Below, piece by piece: positions 48,611-61,142 of a DNA stretch of 64,000 nucleotides. Under the pieces are notes generated by a model. That model made no database searches and was not told the DNA's origin. It saw nothing but the letters and a program-made list of their open reading frames with translations. The first letter of the stretch is position 1, and every line of letters begins with the position of its first letter. The DNA lies in the NCBI GenBank assembly GCA_005281725.1, contig SSBO01000009.1, positions 7,130,303-7,194,302 on the forward strand, read 5' to 3'. A program made the translations under genes and the position numbers. This DNA is from Wuchereria bancrofti. Lineage: Eukaryota; Nematoda; Chromadorea; Rhabditida; Onchocercidae.

Positions 48611-50716
48611 TAAGAACAACATTAATTCCAGAACGATTGTAAGTAGTCTATCCTCTGATCTGTTTGTGTGACACTATTGTCTCTGACAAAATCACTTAAA
48701 AAAATCATTTGAGTGGAATGTAAATTTCTTTCGAGAAAAAAACGAAAACAAAAGAGCCATCTCCGTCCACAATTAATAAGACATCATATCTGAACACAGT
48801 CCATATGCTTAGCGGAAAATTTTTTGTCACTAAAACATTTGGTTTAGTTTGTCATCTAAAAGCTGAAATTTTTTCGGAAGTACATTTCAGGAAAAAATTA
48901 TTTGGAAGAAATAGAATTATTCAACAAAGTTCATCAGACCATCATTCCTGATTCAGAAATAGTATAACTAGTTGTACTGATTAATACATTCCATCCTGTT
49001 TGGCGGAATAGGTCACGTCATATTTTTCTCTAAGATTTCTGTGACTGTAGCCTTATCACCTGGAGTGACGATGACTAATGGCCTAAAATATCTACAATCC
49101 TTCATGTTCTCCTAATCTTTCTCTTAGTGACGTAAAGTGAAATGAACACATATTCCAGGGAACACACTAGTACAAATGAATGTGTTCAGGAAAATTAAAA
49201 TTCAGGTAAAGTATGTAGCATGGATGTTAGAATTTTCATTTTGGTTGCATATGTATGAGTGAGAAATGGGAAAAGTCGAAGGAAGCGGAAAAAGAAAAAG
49301 TTCCCTGTTGAAGAGGAGTTTCATTGTAACAACAATAAAACAGTAAGCTGCAATGACCAGGACAGAGAATAAGCAACCACTACTTACATGACATTATGTT
49401 TTCCCGGATTGTCGGACATTTAAGTCTAGATTTGAATTAAAAATGATATAAATGCATCACTCAGTTTAATTAGGCTAAATCGGAACATTTCCCCTTTCAT
49501 GATACAGAATAGTAGCCACATCACCGATACAAGAGTTGGAAATCAGAGAATTTTGTTAGTAATTTTGATAGGTTATTGACTTTCGAAACCCTGATGTTCA
49601 TTTTTAGAATTTTTGGGTGAAATTCTACAAAACCATTCTTGTGAAGAAATTTCCACATTTCTCGAATTTTCTTCCGGAATGATTTCAATGAGCTCAAATA
49701 GACATAATTGTTCTGGACAAGACTGAGTACCTCTACCTTCAGTCTTCCACTAATCCCATCAGATTTCGTCCATCTTTTCAGTCACCTTACATTGTAATAT
49801 AATTAAACAACTTTCTTTAAAATAAGATAATGAAGAAATCGGAATCGGAACATAAAACTAATTCCATGAAAATTACAAACACATAAATAATTATTTAAAG
49901 CCTTCTTTGTTCGCTGCATTATGTAAAACGAAAAATCGATGTAACCTGTGGACAAAAAGCATGCAAATCCAGGAGCCTAAATAGCGCTTCTTTAAATTTA
50001 GTAAATTAGAAGTTAATTTCAGTACAAATCCTGAGCAGGTATCACTTAACTACGCTTCTTCCTTAAATTCTTTAAGCATATTAGAAATGTTATTTTAAGC
50101 CTACACTTCCTACATCAAATAACTTTTATTTTTAAGGAAAAAAGAATTTAATTCTTAAAAGTACTAAAAAGCCCCTGCAAGGGAATTTTTTGACACATTA
50201 TTCGATGATATTTCCAAATTCATTACTATCTAGAAATATCGTGGATATAAATTATTAGATAAACATTCGAAAAGTGGAAACTAAATATAAGTTTAGCGAT
50301 CGTTCGCAGTTTTTGTGCTTTTAGTGATTTTAATATATTCGAAAACTTCATTATTAAACCTATTATTAACTGTTACTTTATGAAAATAGCACAATCAGAC
50401 AGAAGCATAAACAAACAAAGAGGAATTATTTAGTTGAGTAAAATGAAAACTAAAGAAATACCAAGTCAAATTTAAAAACTTGCTAAAGAAATAAATTCTA
50501 CTCGAAAATGAGACCTTATAAAAAAAGTGTTTTAATAATGTACAAAAAAAGTTTATCAAATCATAAAACGTTTAAATCTTATAAAACTAACCTTGAAATT
50601 TTTGAGATAATTCAAGATAGAAATTTGTAAAATAGAAATCCTAAATTTATAAAAATGAAATATGGAACATAATAAATAGTCAACAGCACCATTAAACATA
50701 TTTAAACAAAATTTGA
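48611..50716. other. Spacer downstream of UFL1
   Basis: AT-rich with no coding exon supported. Its right end must contain the UFL1 3' UTR. Confidence 0.45.
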
Positions 50717-53700
50717 CTACATCGTTTCAAATACTGGTTTCTCCAAATATTCAAAACCATTTACAGCTGCAATTAATGCTAGTAATTTCTCGTTCAACTT
50801 TGCTGTCAGATTTATGTCGTCTTTTGAATGCATACTGGAAATAATCATTTTTTGGGAGCTCGTCAATAACTCAGCAAGCTCCACACTTGTTTCGGGATGC
50901 TTTTCTACCTGCAATCAAGGATCAGTTTTTATTTATATATATATATATATATAATATTTGCCTCCTAAAAAGCAAGAAATTGATAACCATTCAGGATAAT
51001 AAGGTCCAATAGATAGATCGTTTTCCATGCGACACCTTTTTTATAAAAAAGATCTTACTTTTGCAATTAAGTGTGAAACAAATTTTCCTGAGGCGTGCAC
51101 CGCGATTTTTTCATTTCTCGCCAGCAATATCAGAAGTGTTAAGAGAAGACCGGAAGGTGGATCTGTGCACTCGCGTAATTGGCTTACTAGTTGATTTTCA
51201 TAGGTTTTGATCAATTCCATACTGGAAATGAGAATAGAAATCCCGAAACATAGATATAAACTATATAAAAAAAAGCAAAAAAAAAGTAAAACAGAATTTC
51301 AAAATCCTATATTTGAAACGATACTAACTCTTTGCAGAAGTGCAGCAATTTTTCGGAAACTTTCATTAAAATGCAAAAATGATATACAGTAATAATAAAT
51401 TTGCTTACAAACAAATGATAAAAAATCTCATCGCCTCTGAGTTAATCTGAGACGATGATGATTATATCAGGGAAGACGTGCAGACACAGATGCATCAGAG
51501 CAATATATGGCATGAATTTTTTTATAAAAGTTTATAAGAATTCAAAAGGGAGAAAGCATAAACCGCTGTTTTTTGTCAGGCATTTTTAAATTTAAGGCGC
51601 AAACGGCTGATGAACAAACACCAAATACTGCATCATGGAATGCTTCCAGATCCTTTTTTGATAAAGCTGCGAATAATTTCTCAACGGCCCAACGACTTTC
51701 CATACTTTCAATATTCGCTATCGTTTCATTTCGAGCCTAAACCATAAAAAGCAAGAAAAAAAAACAGACTTCCCAGTAAAATATAATATCAGTTGCAGAT
51801 AACATTCATTAAATTTATGAACAAATGAGATTCAATTATAAAATTGGTTAATATAAAAATAACGAACAGACAGTCAAGTTCACTAGCAAGGAATGTACTG
51901 TCAAGGTGAAATTAATCTCAGTAAGAAAAAACAGTCATTGAAGTGTTCACTAACTTTAAACAGTTTCTAGTGAGGGTAATAATTGTTTCCTCAATACAAT
52001 GAAACATGAATCATACATTATTATACGATACCTTTGCGTTAAGAGTATCAATATTCTGTTTTCTCGATATATAAGATAATACATGATTTGCAAAATATGT
52101 ACATAATGTGCGAAGAAGATGTGTCTTGAGATTATCGGCCACCGTATCTGAATTCATTTCTTTCTCGAAAACTGAATTGTTTGCATAAAAAACAATTCCA
52201 GATAATATATTAAAGTTTTCTCAAGAATTTTTAATAATCGCTTAGAACTATTTACAACAAGCTGACTAACAAGAACCGTTGGAATAGCAGAATAATTCCT
52301 TTTCGAAGATATCGATACACCATTGAAGTTCTTCATTCATTAACATGAATGGAGTATTTACATATTAGATATACATTCATAAATTCAAAAACATTTGTGT
52401 ATGAATATGGTTAAAAATAACCTTCAAAAGTAGATGCGCCATATTCGAAAATACAAATATTATCATAAAGTGCAGACAACGTTTCCTGCAAGTGTGCATG
52501 AGCACGTTTTTGATCTTGTACGGATGTGGTCCATACATTATGCAACAATAGTTCTGTTCGAGTTTTTAACAAAGTCTCTGCTTTCGTTCGTATATGATCA
52601 GTAATATCCTCCAGCAGTTCATTTGGTATACCACTTGTTCTTTTCAGTTCCTTGATAATTTCCTCTTCTGATAATGTAATTAGCAGTTCTAAATTTTATG
52701 TTGAAAAAATTTTTTAAAAGAAAGAGAACAAATTCAATCAACATTGTGAACCATTAAACTCACATTAAAGAAAAAAAGCAAATTTTTTAGCCATCTCTGA
52801 CAGAAACTATTAAGAAAATACAAAAGAATTGAATTAATCCCTAATCTTCTTGATTATCGAACCAGAGTACCTGAAGTCGATTCTTCAGAAAGAATCTGTT
52901 TCATTATTTTTCCTTTTCCACCTCTACTTTTCTTGCTTTTCGCTGTATCCCAGTCTTCATCTTGTTTCTATAAGCAAGTTTCGTGACTTTTTTTAAGAAA
53001 AATCATTAACATCAAAAACAGTACGAAAAAACAATATATACGCGTGAAATACGTCTCAATATACCTTTTCCAACTTTTTGGATGTTTTTTGTTTACCCCA
53101 AGTGGAAGTGATTTCTTCAGCTCGTGTACTGATCAAGTCATCCAAAGCCATCATTGCATATGTGTGAAGCTGGCAGTTATAGAGATAAGAAGTACCAGAC
53201 ACAAATAACCAATCCTTTAAAAACGAAAAACATAAGACAATGAAACATGAACTTCCTGCCAGAAAGGAAATATGAAATATAAGTAGAAATAGTTCAATCA
53301 ATCATTATTCATGACAAACCTCGTTATTTTTTATCAAAGAAGAGACCGCGTGTTCAATATCTGCCTTACTTTGAACAGTTTCTGGCATATACAGTCGGAC
53401 ATCAACAACCGATTTGGAATTCATCTAAAACAGTAAAAATAGTAATATATCTATGTTTCCCCTATAAAACTGTATATAAGACAGGAATTTATACGAGCAT
53501 GTTAACTAGCTCCTAAAATAAATTTTATGCTAGCTAACCTCCTCCTTCACAGCTGCTTCAATTTCATCCCAAACTTTGATGCTTATAATAGCGGATGGGA
53601 AATGTATTAATTTCGAGTATGCCGTATTTTTCAATATTTCTTTCATATAAACCTTCGGCTCTACCACGGAAAGTTTTTTGAACACTGCTAACTCTGAAAT

Positions 53701-55605
53701 GTATGTTCAGCATGGAAGTGAATCGTATGGCTCTTTAGAAAAAGCAAAGTCAGCTTGATTTTAAAAACCCCAAAAGCATGCTGTTAATAAATCAAAATAT
53801 TACTCAAAATTCCCTCCTGCAAAAATGTCTTTAGTATATACTGCTTAACCAGGACTGTATAAATATTGGGATGATATAGACAGTGATTTGAAGTACGAGC
53901 ACCAACTATTTTTCCCGGAACCTGAAAACCTAGCGCTTCGGCTTAATAAGAATGACACAATAAAGAATTTAAATGAGTCCCTAGCATTCCGCTGAGAACA
54001 GGAATTAAAGAAAACATATTATTATTTGAAGAATTATTTACTGAATTATATGAATGACATGTAGCAGTGACTACTCTGCTCTTGAAGATACAAAAAATTT
54101 TCAGCGCTTTGGTATCCCAAACAATTAGAAATTTTTTTAATTGAAGAGATCGGCTCTCCAATCAATTTAGAAAATTTGATAGAAGAATTCAAAAGCTAAC
54201 AAATACAACAAACATAAAATAGCTATAGCAGGGGAATCAACTAAGTAATGTTTTTTGGTCTTTAAACTAGTTATAAACATTATGCAAAAAAGCTTCTCAT
54301 GCAATACAGTTCAAAAAACTGGTTTTTGTGAAAGAACCTCTTTCATTGTATCCAGCTCATCAAAAAGTGACCAAAACATTGCATTTGTTAATTGTAATTC
54401 AGACTGTAGTCTAGCGATTGGTGTCACTCTAAAAAATGATAATAAAGTAACGGATTCTCACCTTGCATCAACACTTCAAATAAAACATTACAACAAACTT
54501 GGTTAATCCACAAAGCATAGCTCTAAGGATATTTCGTTGAGCAGATAAATAAGATCGAGTATAAAGTGCATCACCATCACGTATAGCATCAACCTTCGAG
54601 CCAACTTCTACCAGAACTAAGCTATTCAGTATTTCAGCTGGCAAATCCCATGTTTTTGCTAACTGCGATATAGAAACTATACCATCGTCCATTAATCGTT
54701 CATTCAGACTTTTGCACAACACATCTATATAACCCCTGAAAAAAAAACTATTAATTAATATACCAAAAAAGAAAGAAGGCCAAGTATAAGTAAACTAAAC
54801 AAGTAGCTCTAAATCTTCATCACTTCCAATTATGTCATCTGAAAAGGATTATTTTACATTTAATAGTCAATGTTTGTCAAAAAACAATTAAAGGGAACTT
54901 CGCTCCAAATAAAATCAACTATTGCCTTTCTTCTGCTTATTAAACCGAAATGAAAAACTATCCCAACTTCATAAATAAGTACTACAAATATTATCGAAGC
55001 AGTGAAAGAACAAATCTGGAAATCAGTTCGGCGTTGCAAAGTATAAAAGTCGATGACTGTTTTACGATGACAGATACAGTACTTTCAATATGTTCGTAAT
55101 CGACATTCAAAGTATACGCCAAATCATATAGTGAAACGCGACCTTCTAAAACAAATAAGCAGCGTTCTCATCGTTCTAGTCTACCCTTCCGTCTTTTACT
55201 GAGCAAAAAATATAAGGGTTATATTTTTTCTAGGAATTTATTTGCAGACGAGAGCTTAAATATCAGATGAGAAATGAACAAAACAGATACCTCGACCGAT
55301 ACATTCATTTTTCACTTCATTCAATAAATGATTACGAGTAACATATTCTTTGCCATCAGTTGTGAACAGAATATCGATAGCTTTTGAGTTGATTAGTATT
55401 GATATCAATTCCACGCAGTTATTTTCTGATAGTCTTAAAAGAAATGGCAGGTTTTAACACGGGACAGGCATCATTTTCAGTATTTTTTTTTTTTTTTCAA
55501 TATCTCGAATAAATTTCGAAGGACCTACTTTTTTGAGCTTTCTGTCAACTGTATTCGTTGAAAATCAGCAGCCAAACGCTGTATATCTGCCCATGTAGCA
55601 CTCAT
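50717..55605 (-). CDS. ufl-1: UFL1, E3 UFM1-protein ligase 1
   Basis: UFL1 transfers the ubiquitin-like modifier UFM1 to ER-associated substrates. Fifteen minus-strand exons: 55529-55605, 55291-55433, 55016-55145, 54499-54735, 54338-54428, 53804-53921, 53539-53693, 53320-53424, 53065-53214, 52871-52967, 52422-52688, 52032-52147, 51564-51736, 51059-51221 and 50717-50908; 737 aa, against about 794 in human. The N-terminus (WADIQRLAADFQRIQL) matches the family start. ISQLAKTWDLP and LSAQRNILRAMLCGLTK follow in the conserved winged-helix region. A Lys/Arg-rich stretch (about KSKKSRGGKGK) is in the position of the basic linker, and the C-terminal helical region ends VEKHPETSVELAELLTSSQK. TTTCAG lies nine bases before the ATG. 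The end of exon 3 has no GT donor (see findings). COG2 lies upstream on the same strand. Confidence 0.92.
50936..50955. repeat. (AT)n run in UFL1 intron 14
   Basis: About 18 bp of AT dinucleotides directly upstream of the last UFL1 exon. Confidence 0.85.
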
Positions 55606-56531
55606 CGTTCGAAACTGAAATGCCCCTCTAGAAGTATATACAAACCTCGTTACTTTAACTTTTTTAATCGTTCCGAATCCCTTTTAGCCATATACGTTTT
55701 TTTTTTTTTATTCTTTTGAATCCTTCACATGAACGCACCATTCTACAAATGCTTAACACCATAGATGAAGGTAGACCCCTTAAACTCATACCAATCTTTT
55801 ACTACATATATCTCAGGCATTACTTGAGCCATCTTTCGGAATCCACTGAAATTCCTTCTATATCATAAGTACTAGCTATTAATTCCGCTTAAGTAGTTTT
55901 TGAAATTTCAACAAATGAATGACGGAAAAGATACTATGACAATTATAACAATTTGTTATCCTTTTATGATATAAAAAATATCACAGTTGCATATTATTAA
56001 GGAAAAATCAAGATATGATTAACGAATCAATAAATTAACGAATAGATAGCGCGATGAGATAACAATAAAGTCTGTAAAATTTGAAATCCCAGAAATCGGA
56101 TTTCCCGAAACTTCAAGTGTAATTACAGTTTAAACTATTCAATAACCAAAAAGTGTCAAGACTAACGTTAACATAATCTAATAAGTGAACAGAATAAGTT
56201 AATGGAATGAATTAAATAACACACGTTAAAAAAATGTATGCCATTGTCAATCCATACAAAAATGAGCTCAAATATATTCTATGCGAGTTCATATCTGGAA
56301 CCTGAATGAATTTAAGGGCCGAATGCATGGAGGAAAGAGGATTTATGCAAATAATTTAATATACTTGAACAATTCCCGCATGTCACGTGCGTACTGCACA
56401 GTGCAGAAGCTTTATATAAACGGTTAGTTCATTCCGATGATATTCACGGTAATATAAATAAATTTACGGAATCAATTTGTATTAAAAGTCAGGAATAAAT
56501 GAAAAGCATCGCAATCAAATACAATAATTCC
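55606..56531 (-). other. Spacer between COG2 and UFL1
   Basis: 926 bp between the COG2 stop and the UFL1 ATG. It has no exon of either gene and ends in GCATTTCAG (AG 55615-55616), suited to trans-splicing of UFL1. It contains runs of T (around 55700) and one short palindrome-like CATGTCACGTGCG. It must hold the COG2 poly(A) site. Confidence 0.5.
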
Positions 56532-59500
56532 TCATACTTCTTCCGTAATATTAGCTGTACTGGCCTTTAATGTACTAGGGACAGATTGAATCAAGCTGGG
56601 GATTTGAATAGTTTCTGTTGAAGGATTTGCACGCAACATTAATTCGTCGATATGTGATACTTCAATGTGACAAGATGCCGCCAATGTTTTGAAATAGTCC
56701 AAATCTAACAATAGCTGCCGCCTTATTTTGTTTTCGTCAGAATCGGCATTATTTTCATTTACCGGCATTGATTTTCGCTTGAAACGTTGCAAACTTGTCT
56801 CCGTCTGCTCAACAGACTTCAAAACCTAAAACTATTTAAATAAGCTGCATCAGAAAAATTTCAATAACCATTTGAAATCTCTACCATAAAAAATAATCAT
56901 TATAAAATGACTTGAGTGACGTAATGATGAATTCGGAAAATAGAAATGGCAGAACTTACAGGTAATTAAAACTACTTAACGTAACTTGGCTAAATAAAGA
57001 CTTAATGGAAAAACAAAACTATAAGAGCTACCTGCTTCGCCTTAACAGAAAATATCTTCATTGATTCAGCAAATATTTGTTTGTATACAGATGTAATATT
57101 TTCTTCACTCCAACAATAATGATTCATTTCATCCTAAAATTTTGTGATACTGACAAAAATTAATTGGAAAACAAGAAAACCATATGTGTTTCCAGGAAAT
57201 TTGAAAAACAAATTAAAATAGTCATTTTTAAATAATCCAATATCTTGGAAATTTAAAAAAATGATTTCGGATGGACCTTGAATAATTTCAATGTAGCTGA
57301 CGTTTCACTGATATATGGCGATATATTGGTTGGTGCAGGCTTTTTCGTCCAGCGGTACTGGCGGGGAATTCCACAAACACCATCTAAAATCTGAAAAATT
57401 ATCTTGTAAGTTGTTGGCGAATTGCATATGGCGTATTTGAAACATGCCATTAACAACTCTATCTTCAACTTTTTATAACTACAGCTAATATAACTATAAT
57501 TAATATTTATAATAAAGTTTGTAAATTGCATATCAAAAATGTATCATTAATATTCTTTTCCCACTCCGATATCTTGAACAATTATGACGGAAAGATGATA
57601 AAATAAGCATTCCCAAACTCCTAAAAAGCTATAAATAAACTTCTACTTGTCAAATTTTGCTTATAATGTAAAATTAGCGACAACTCTACAGGATGAAATG
57701 AATCATTATTGTTGGAGTGAGGAAAACATTTAATGAAGAATCAAACAGTCGACACGATAAACATTTATATGATATTGTGCAAACTGCATGTTACTGTTGT
57801 TGCGACTAAGAAAATCATGCAGGTTATATTCTTAGGTAAAGTAACAGTATTTCTTATATAGGCTAATTAAAATGGTGCACATTAAACAAATAATGAACAC
57901 TGAAGGTAAAATCAGCCATTCGTGCATAAGTGTCTCACAACTTCCACGAAATCTAAAAAAATCGCATCATAAATTGATAAAATAGAAACCCACCTTTGCC
58001 ACTGATGTAACAGCATCTTCGACAATAAATTTTTCGAATTCTTGCATCTTTTCAGCTATCTTAGTTGAAAAAACCGATAAACATTGCCCGAATATTGTCA
58101 CATCCAACTAGAATTCCATTAATTACAAAACCTTAAAACGAGTCGCTAAAAAAAGTCGGAAACTCTTGTACCTCATGCTCTCGAATTTTTGGCCAAATTG
58201 ATGACAACGCAATTCCAAAAGTTCGATTATCAACAGTTACACAATCAGCATACAGAGCACAAAACAAGCGCCAAATTTCAAATTCTTCAGGCGCCTTCCT
58301 GTCAATCCAGTAATAACTGAAAATGTGTTACATGTATTAAGATCAGATAAAAACAATCCGACCTTACATCTTTTATGGGGTTTCAAAGTTATCTAAAATA
58401 TTAATCAAACAATCTCACCGCTTAATTCCTTCGATCCATCTCAAATATTTGGCAAGAACTTTAAGCGTAAAGTCCCAAAATTTGTCAATTAAAGTCGGAA
58501 GATAAACTTCATCAGACCAAATCCTTTCTAAAGTGTAGATAACAAGTTTCGAGAAATCATAAAAGATTTTTTCTTCCCATTCTTCTTTTTTCTCGTTAGT
58601 GATCAATTTAATAATGGAAGGATCAAGCTGATCCTTCAACTGCGACAGAAACTGCTGTGTTTCCAGCTTGAAGTATACAACCAAATTGAATCTATTACGT
58701 ATCATCCGTAGAACAGTACATGACTTGGCGGCATCAGGCCAATTACCGATGAAATCACAAGTTGTTTTATAACACCGATGAAAAAGACGATTATCGCTTG
58801 GAACAACAACAGAACCAAAGTACTGAAAAGATCATATACGCTGAATAACACTTCAGCACATTTACAAATTCTAGTGATAATAAATTAATCTATCATTTCG
58901 TCAAAATTCCGATCTGGATAAGCATAATCAGCTGAAGATAAAAAGGGTTAATACTCGACAGCAATTAAAACCTGATCGAGAGATGAGACAACAAAAGTGA
59001 GAAGACATTTGTCGAGAAATGGTGAAATATTTGCGAACGACGCGCCACTATTCTCCATTTTTTGCAACCAATCTTTTCTAAGCTGAATTCATGACTAAAC
59101 CAGTTTCACTTTTTAGAAGCTATGAAATAGCAAAGTATCTATTTATTACAGGTTTTAGTCATTTAAAATTATTCAATTTCAAATGAAAGACTACAATCAC
59201 GACTTGAATGTACTTCGAGTGAAAGTCTTAATGTTATTGGACGAGTTACAAAATTCCTCTCAACCTAACGTAAGAAATGGACTGCATCTACCTTTTGAAT
59301 TGTTGCATATACTTCATCCAGAAAATCTCCCAAGTTGCTACGTGGTTCTCCAATGCATTCAGCAATAATTTCGGTCATTACACAAGAAACAGCTGAATCG
59401 GTACTCTTATTCAGCGTAACTATACCAAGAATTTGTTCAGTGAAGCGACAATCACCTTTGAGATCTTGTATAAGCCAATACTCGGTCAGTCTACGAACAT

Positions 59501-61142
59501 GAGTCAAACAAATATCATAAGCAGCCGCTACCTATAAATATTCATAAAATGAAAGATTAAGGAACTTGAGAAAAACAAATCTATTGTAATAAATAAAACT
59601 AACCTTATCATCGACAACATTTCCTTTACCAAACCATAAAACTACATCAGTGACTGCGTCAACAAAATTTTGTAACCTGTAAACATTACTACAACCTTGT
59701 ATAATATTGCGACAAAAACTATATGATAATTCACATATACTACGAGTACTTTACTATAAAGATACAAATGAAAACACTAAATTGGTCGTCAAAAAATGAT
59801 ACTCCAATAGAGTTAATATACATTTAAACTTGTTTCGTACAAGTTGGTGAGGAAAACAACTTCAAATTTATGAAACAAAAAATCGTGAACAGTGAACTGT
59901 TTCGTTATTTCCACTGTAGATAATAATAGAGAAGTCCACAGTCATAACAACTGATGCATTATTCTCACAGTCAATTATTTAGTACTTATTTCCACCTTAG
60001 CAACTACAAAAAAGCAGAATCCAACTATGGTATAACTCACCAAAATTGTTCTATCTCTTTCGGACAGCTGGCAATTTTATCAGCTAATCGTTCAATTGAT
60101 TTTACCAAGAAAATCTGCCCACGAATTTCATACTGTGCTTTTCTGCATGCAATGAGTTCCGTAGTTTTCTGCGCAACAAATTCAGCGGACTGCTTTACAG
60201 TCTGTGTGTTGATACAGAAATCGTGCCATATTGTCTATAAATAAAAATCATTTTTGAAAAACCTTGTTTTCTACCAAATTAAAAATATAAACGATCATGT
60301 ACCTTGTTATTAAACCTTTTTCTCTCCAAAAAGAAAGAAGACAGTAATAGTAAAAAATAATGCTCCTTCATTACTTAATATCTTTCCTTGGATAGGGTAA
60401 AAACCACCTTAATATCCTTAGTCAGTTTATCGATTGTTTCCTTCAATCCTACAAGATTCGATGACAAATTCACAAAATCAGCATAATCATCATTGATGAG
60501 TTCAATCATCGAATTTTGAACAATTTTTAAATAAATTCGTAAATCGTTATGGATTTGCTGTAGACTTGCTCGCCGTCTAGCCAAATTTAGAAATCGTTCC
60601 ACAATGAAATCTGTCCGACTAAATTGGTCCTAAAACAAAACACTTCTTCCTGAAAAGCTGTTTACTCACTGATTATTAGCTAACTTCAAAAATCATTCCA
60701 ATATTTCTACTTTATTATGGCAAATAGAAGACATATAAACTTTACCGTATTCCCACAATATAAATGTAACAAATGAAGGACAAAAATTCAACGATTAAAA
60801 GGTATAACTAACAGAAAAACGTTTGCGTGAAATGCTTGCATGGAATGAGAATAAACATAATTTATGTAATCGTTTGTCCATCCAGAACTGATTTAATTAT
60901 GAAAAGCTTTGGCAGTACAAATGAAATTATAGTTGCTCACAACTTTATTTACACTATTCCAATACTTCTTTTTGCAGATACAAAGCGCAAATATAAATTA
61001 TAATCTTGAGATATAAAATTAAGATCAATACCTTATTAAAACAAAGATGAGATTCAGTCAACAAATTTGATTGTGATGCAAAAACTGCATGATTAACCTT
61101 TGTAATTCCGCCAGTGGATGTTACCGTCGTCATTGCTTCCAT
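56532..61142 (-). CDS. cogc-2: COG2, conserved oligomeric Golgi complex subunit 2
   Basis: COG2 is a lobe-A subunit of the COG tether for retrograde vesicles at the Golgi. Twelve minus-strand exons: 61032-61142, 60408-60629, 60041-60234, 59604-59676, 59292-59531, 58972-59082, 58419-58822, 58172-58316, 57994-58107, 57277-57390, 57032-57133 and 56532-56825; 707 aa, against 738 in human. The N-terminal COG2 domain is clear: LCFNK, then LQQIHNDLRIYLKIVQNSMI and ELINDDYADFVNLSSNLVGL. The C-terminal domain is also clear: RIWSDEVYLPTLIDKFWDFT, LKVLAKY, GIPRQYRWTKKPAPTNISPY, and near the end DSDENKIRRQLLLDLDYF. TTATAG ends two bases before the ATG. The whole subunit seems intact. An inverted copy of the start of exon 11 sits in the intron between exons 9 and 10 (see findings). 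Confidence 0.94.
57691..57730 (+). repeat. Inverted partial copy of COG2 exon 11
   Basis: On the plus strand, AGGATGAAATGAATCATTAT followed by TGTTGGAGTGA (31 nt, starting at 57690) is identical to the minus-strand acceptor AG plus the first 29 nt of COG2 exon 11 (57133 downward). The likeness continues with a few substitutions for about ten bases. The copy lies in the intron between exons 9 and 10, in reverse orientation, about 560 bp from its source. Confidence 0.85.

Noticed and set aside
54792..54840. Possible mini-exon DDIIGSDEDLELL between UFL1 exons 3 and 4
   Set aside because: Its phase cannot join exon 3 to exon 4, and the family alignment has no extra residues there.
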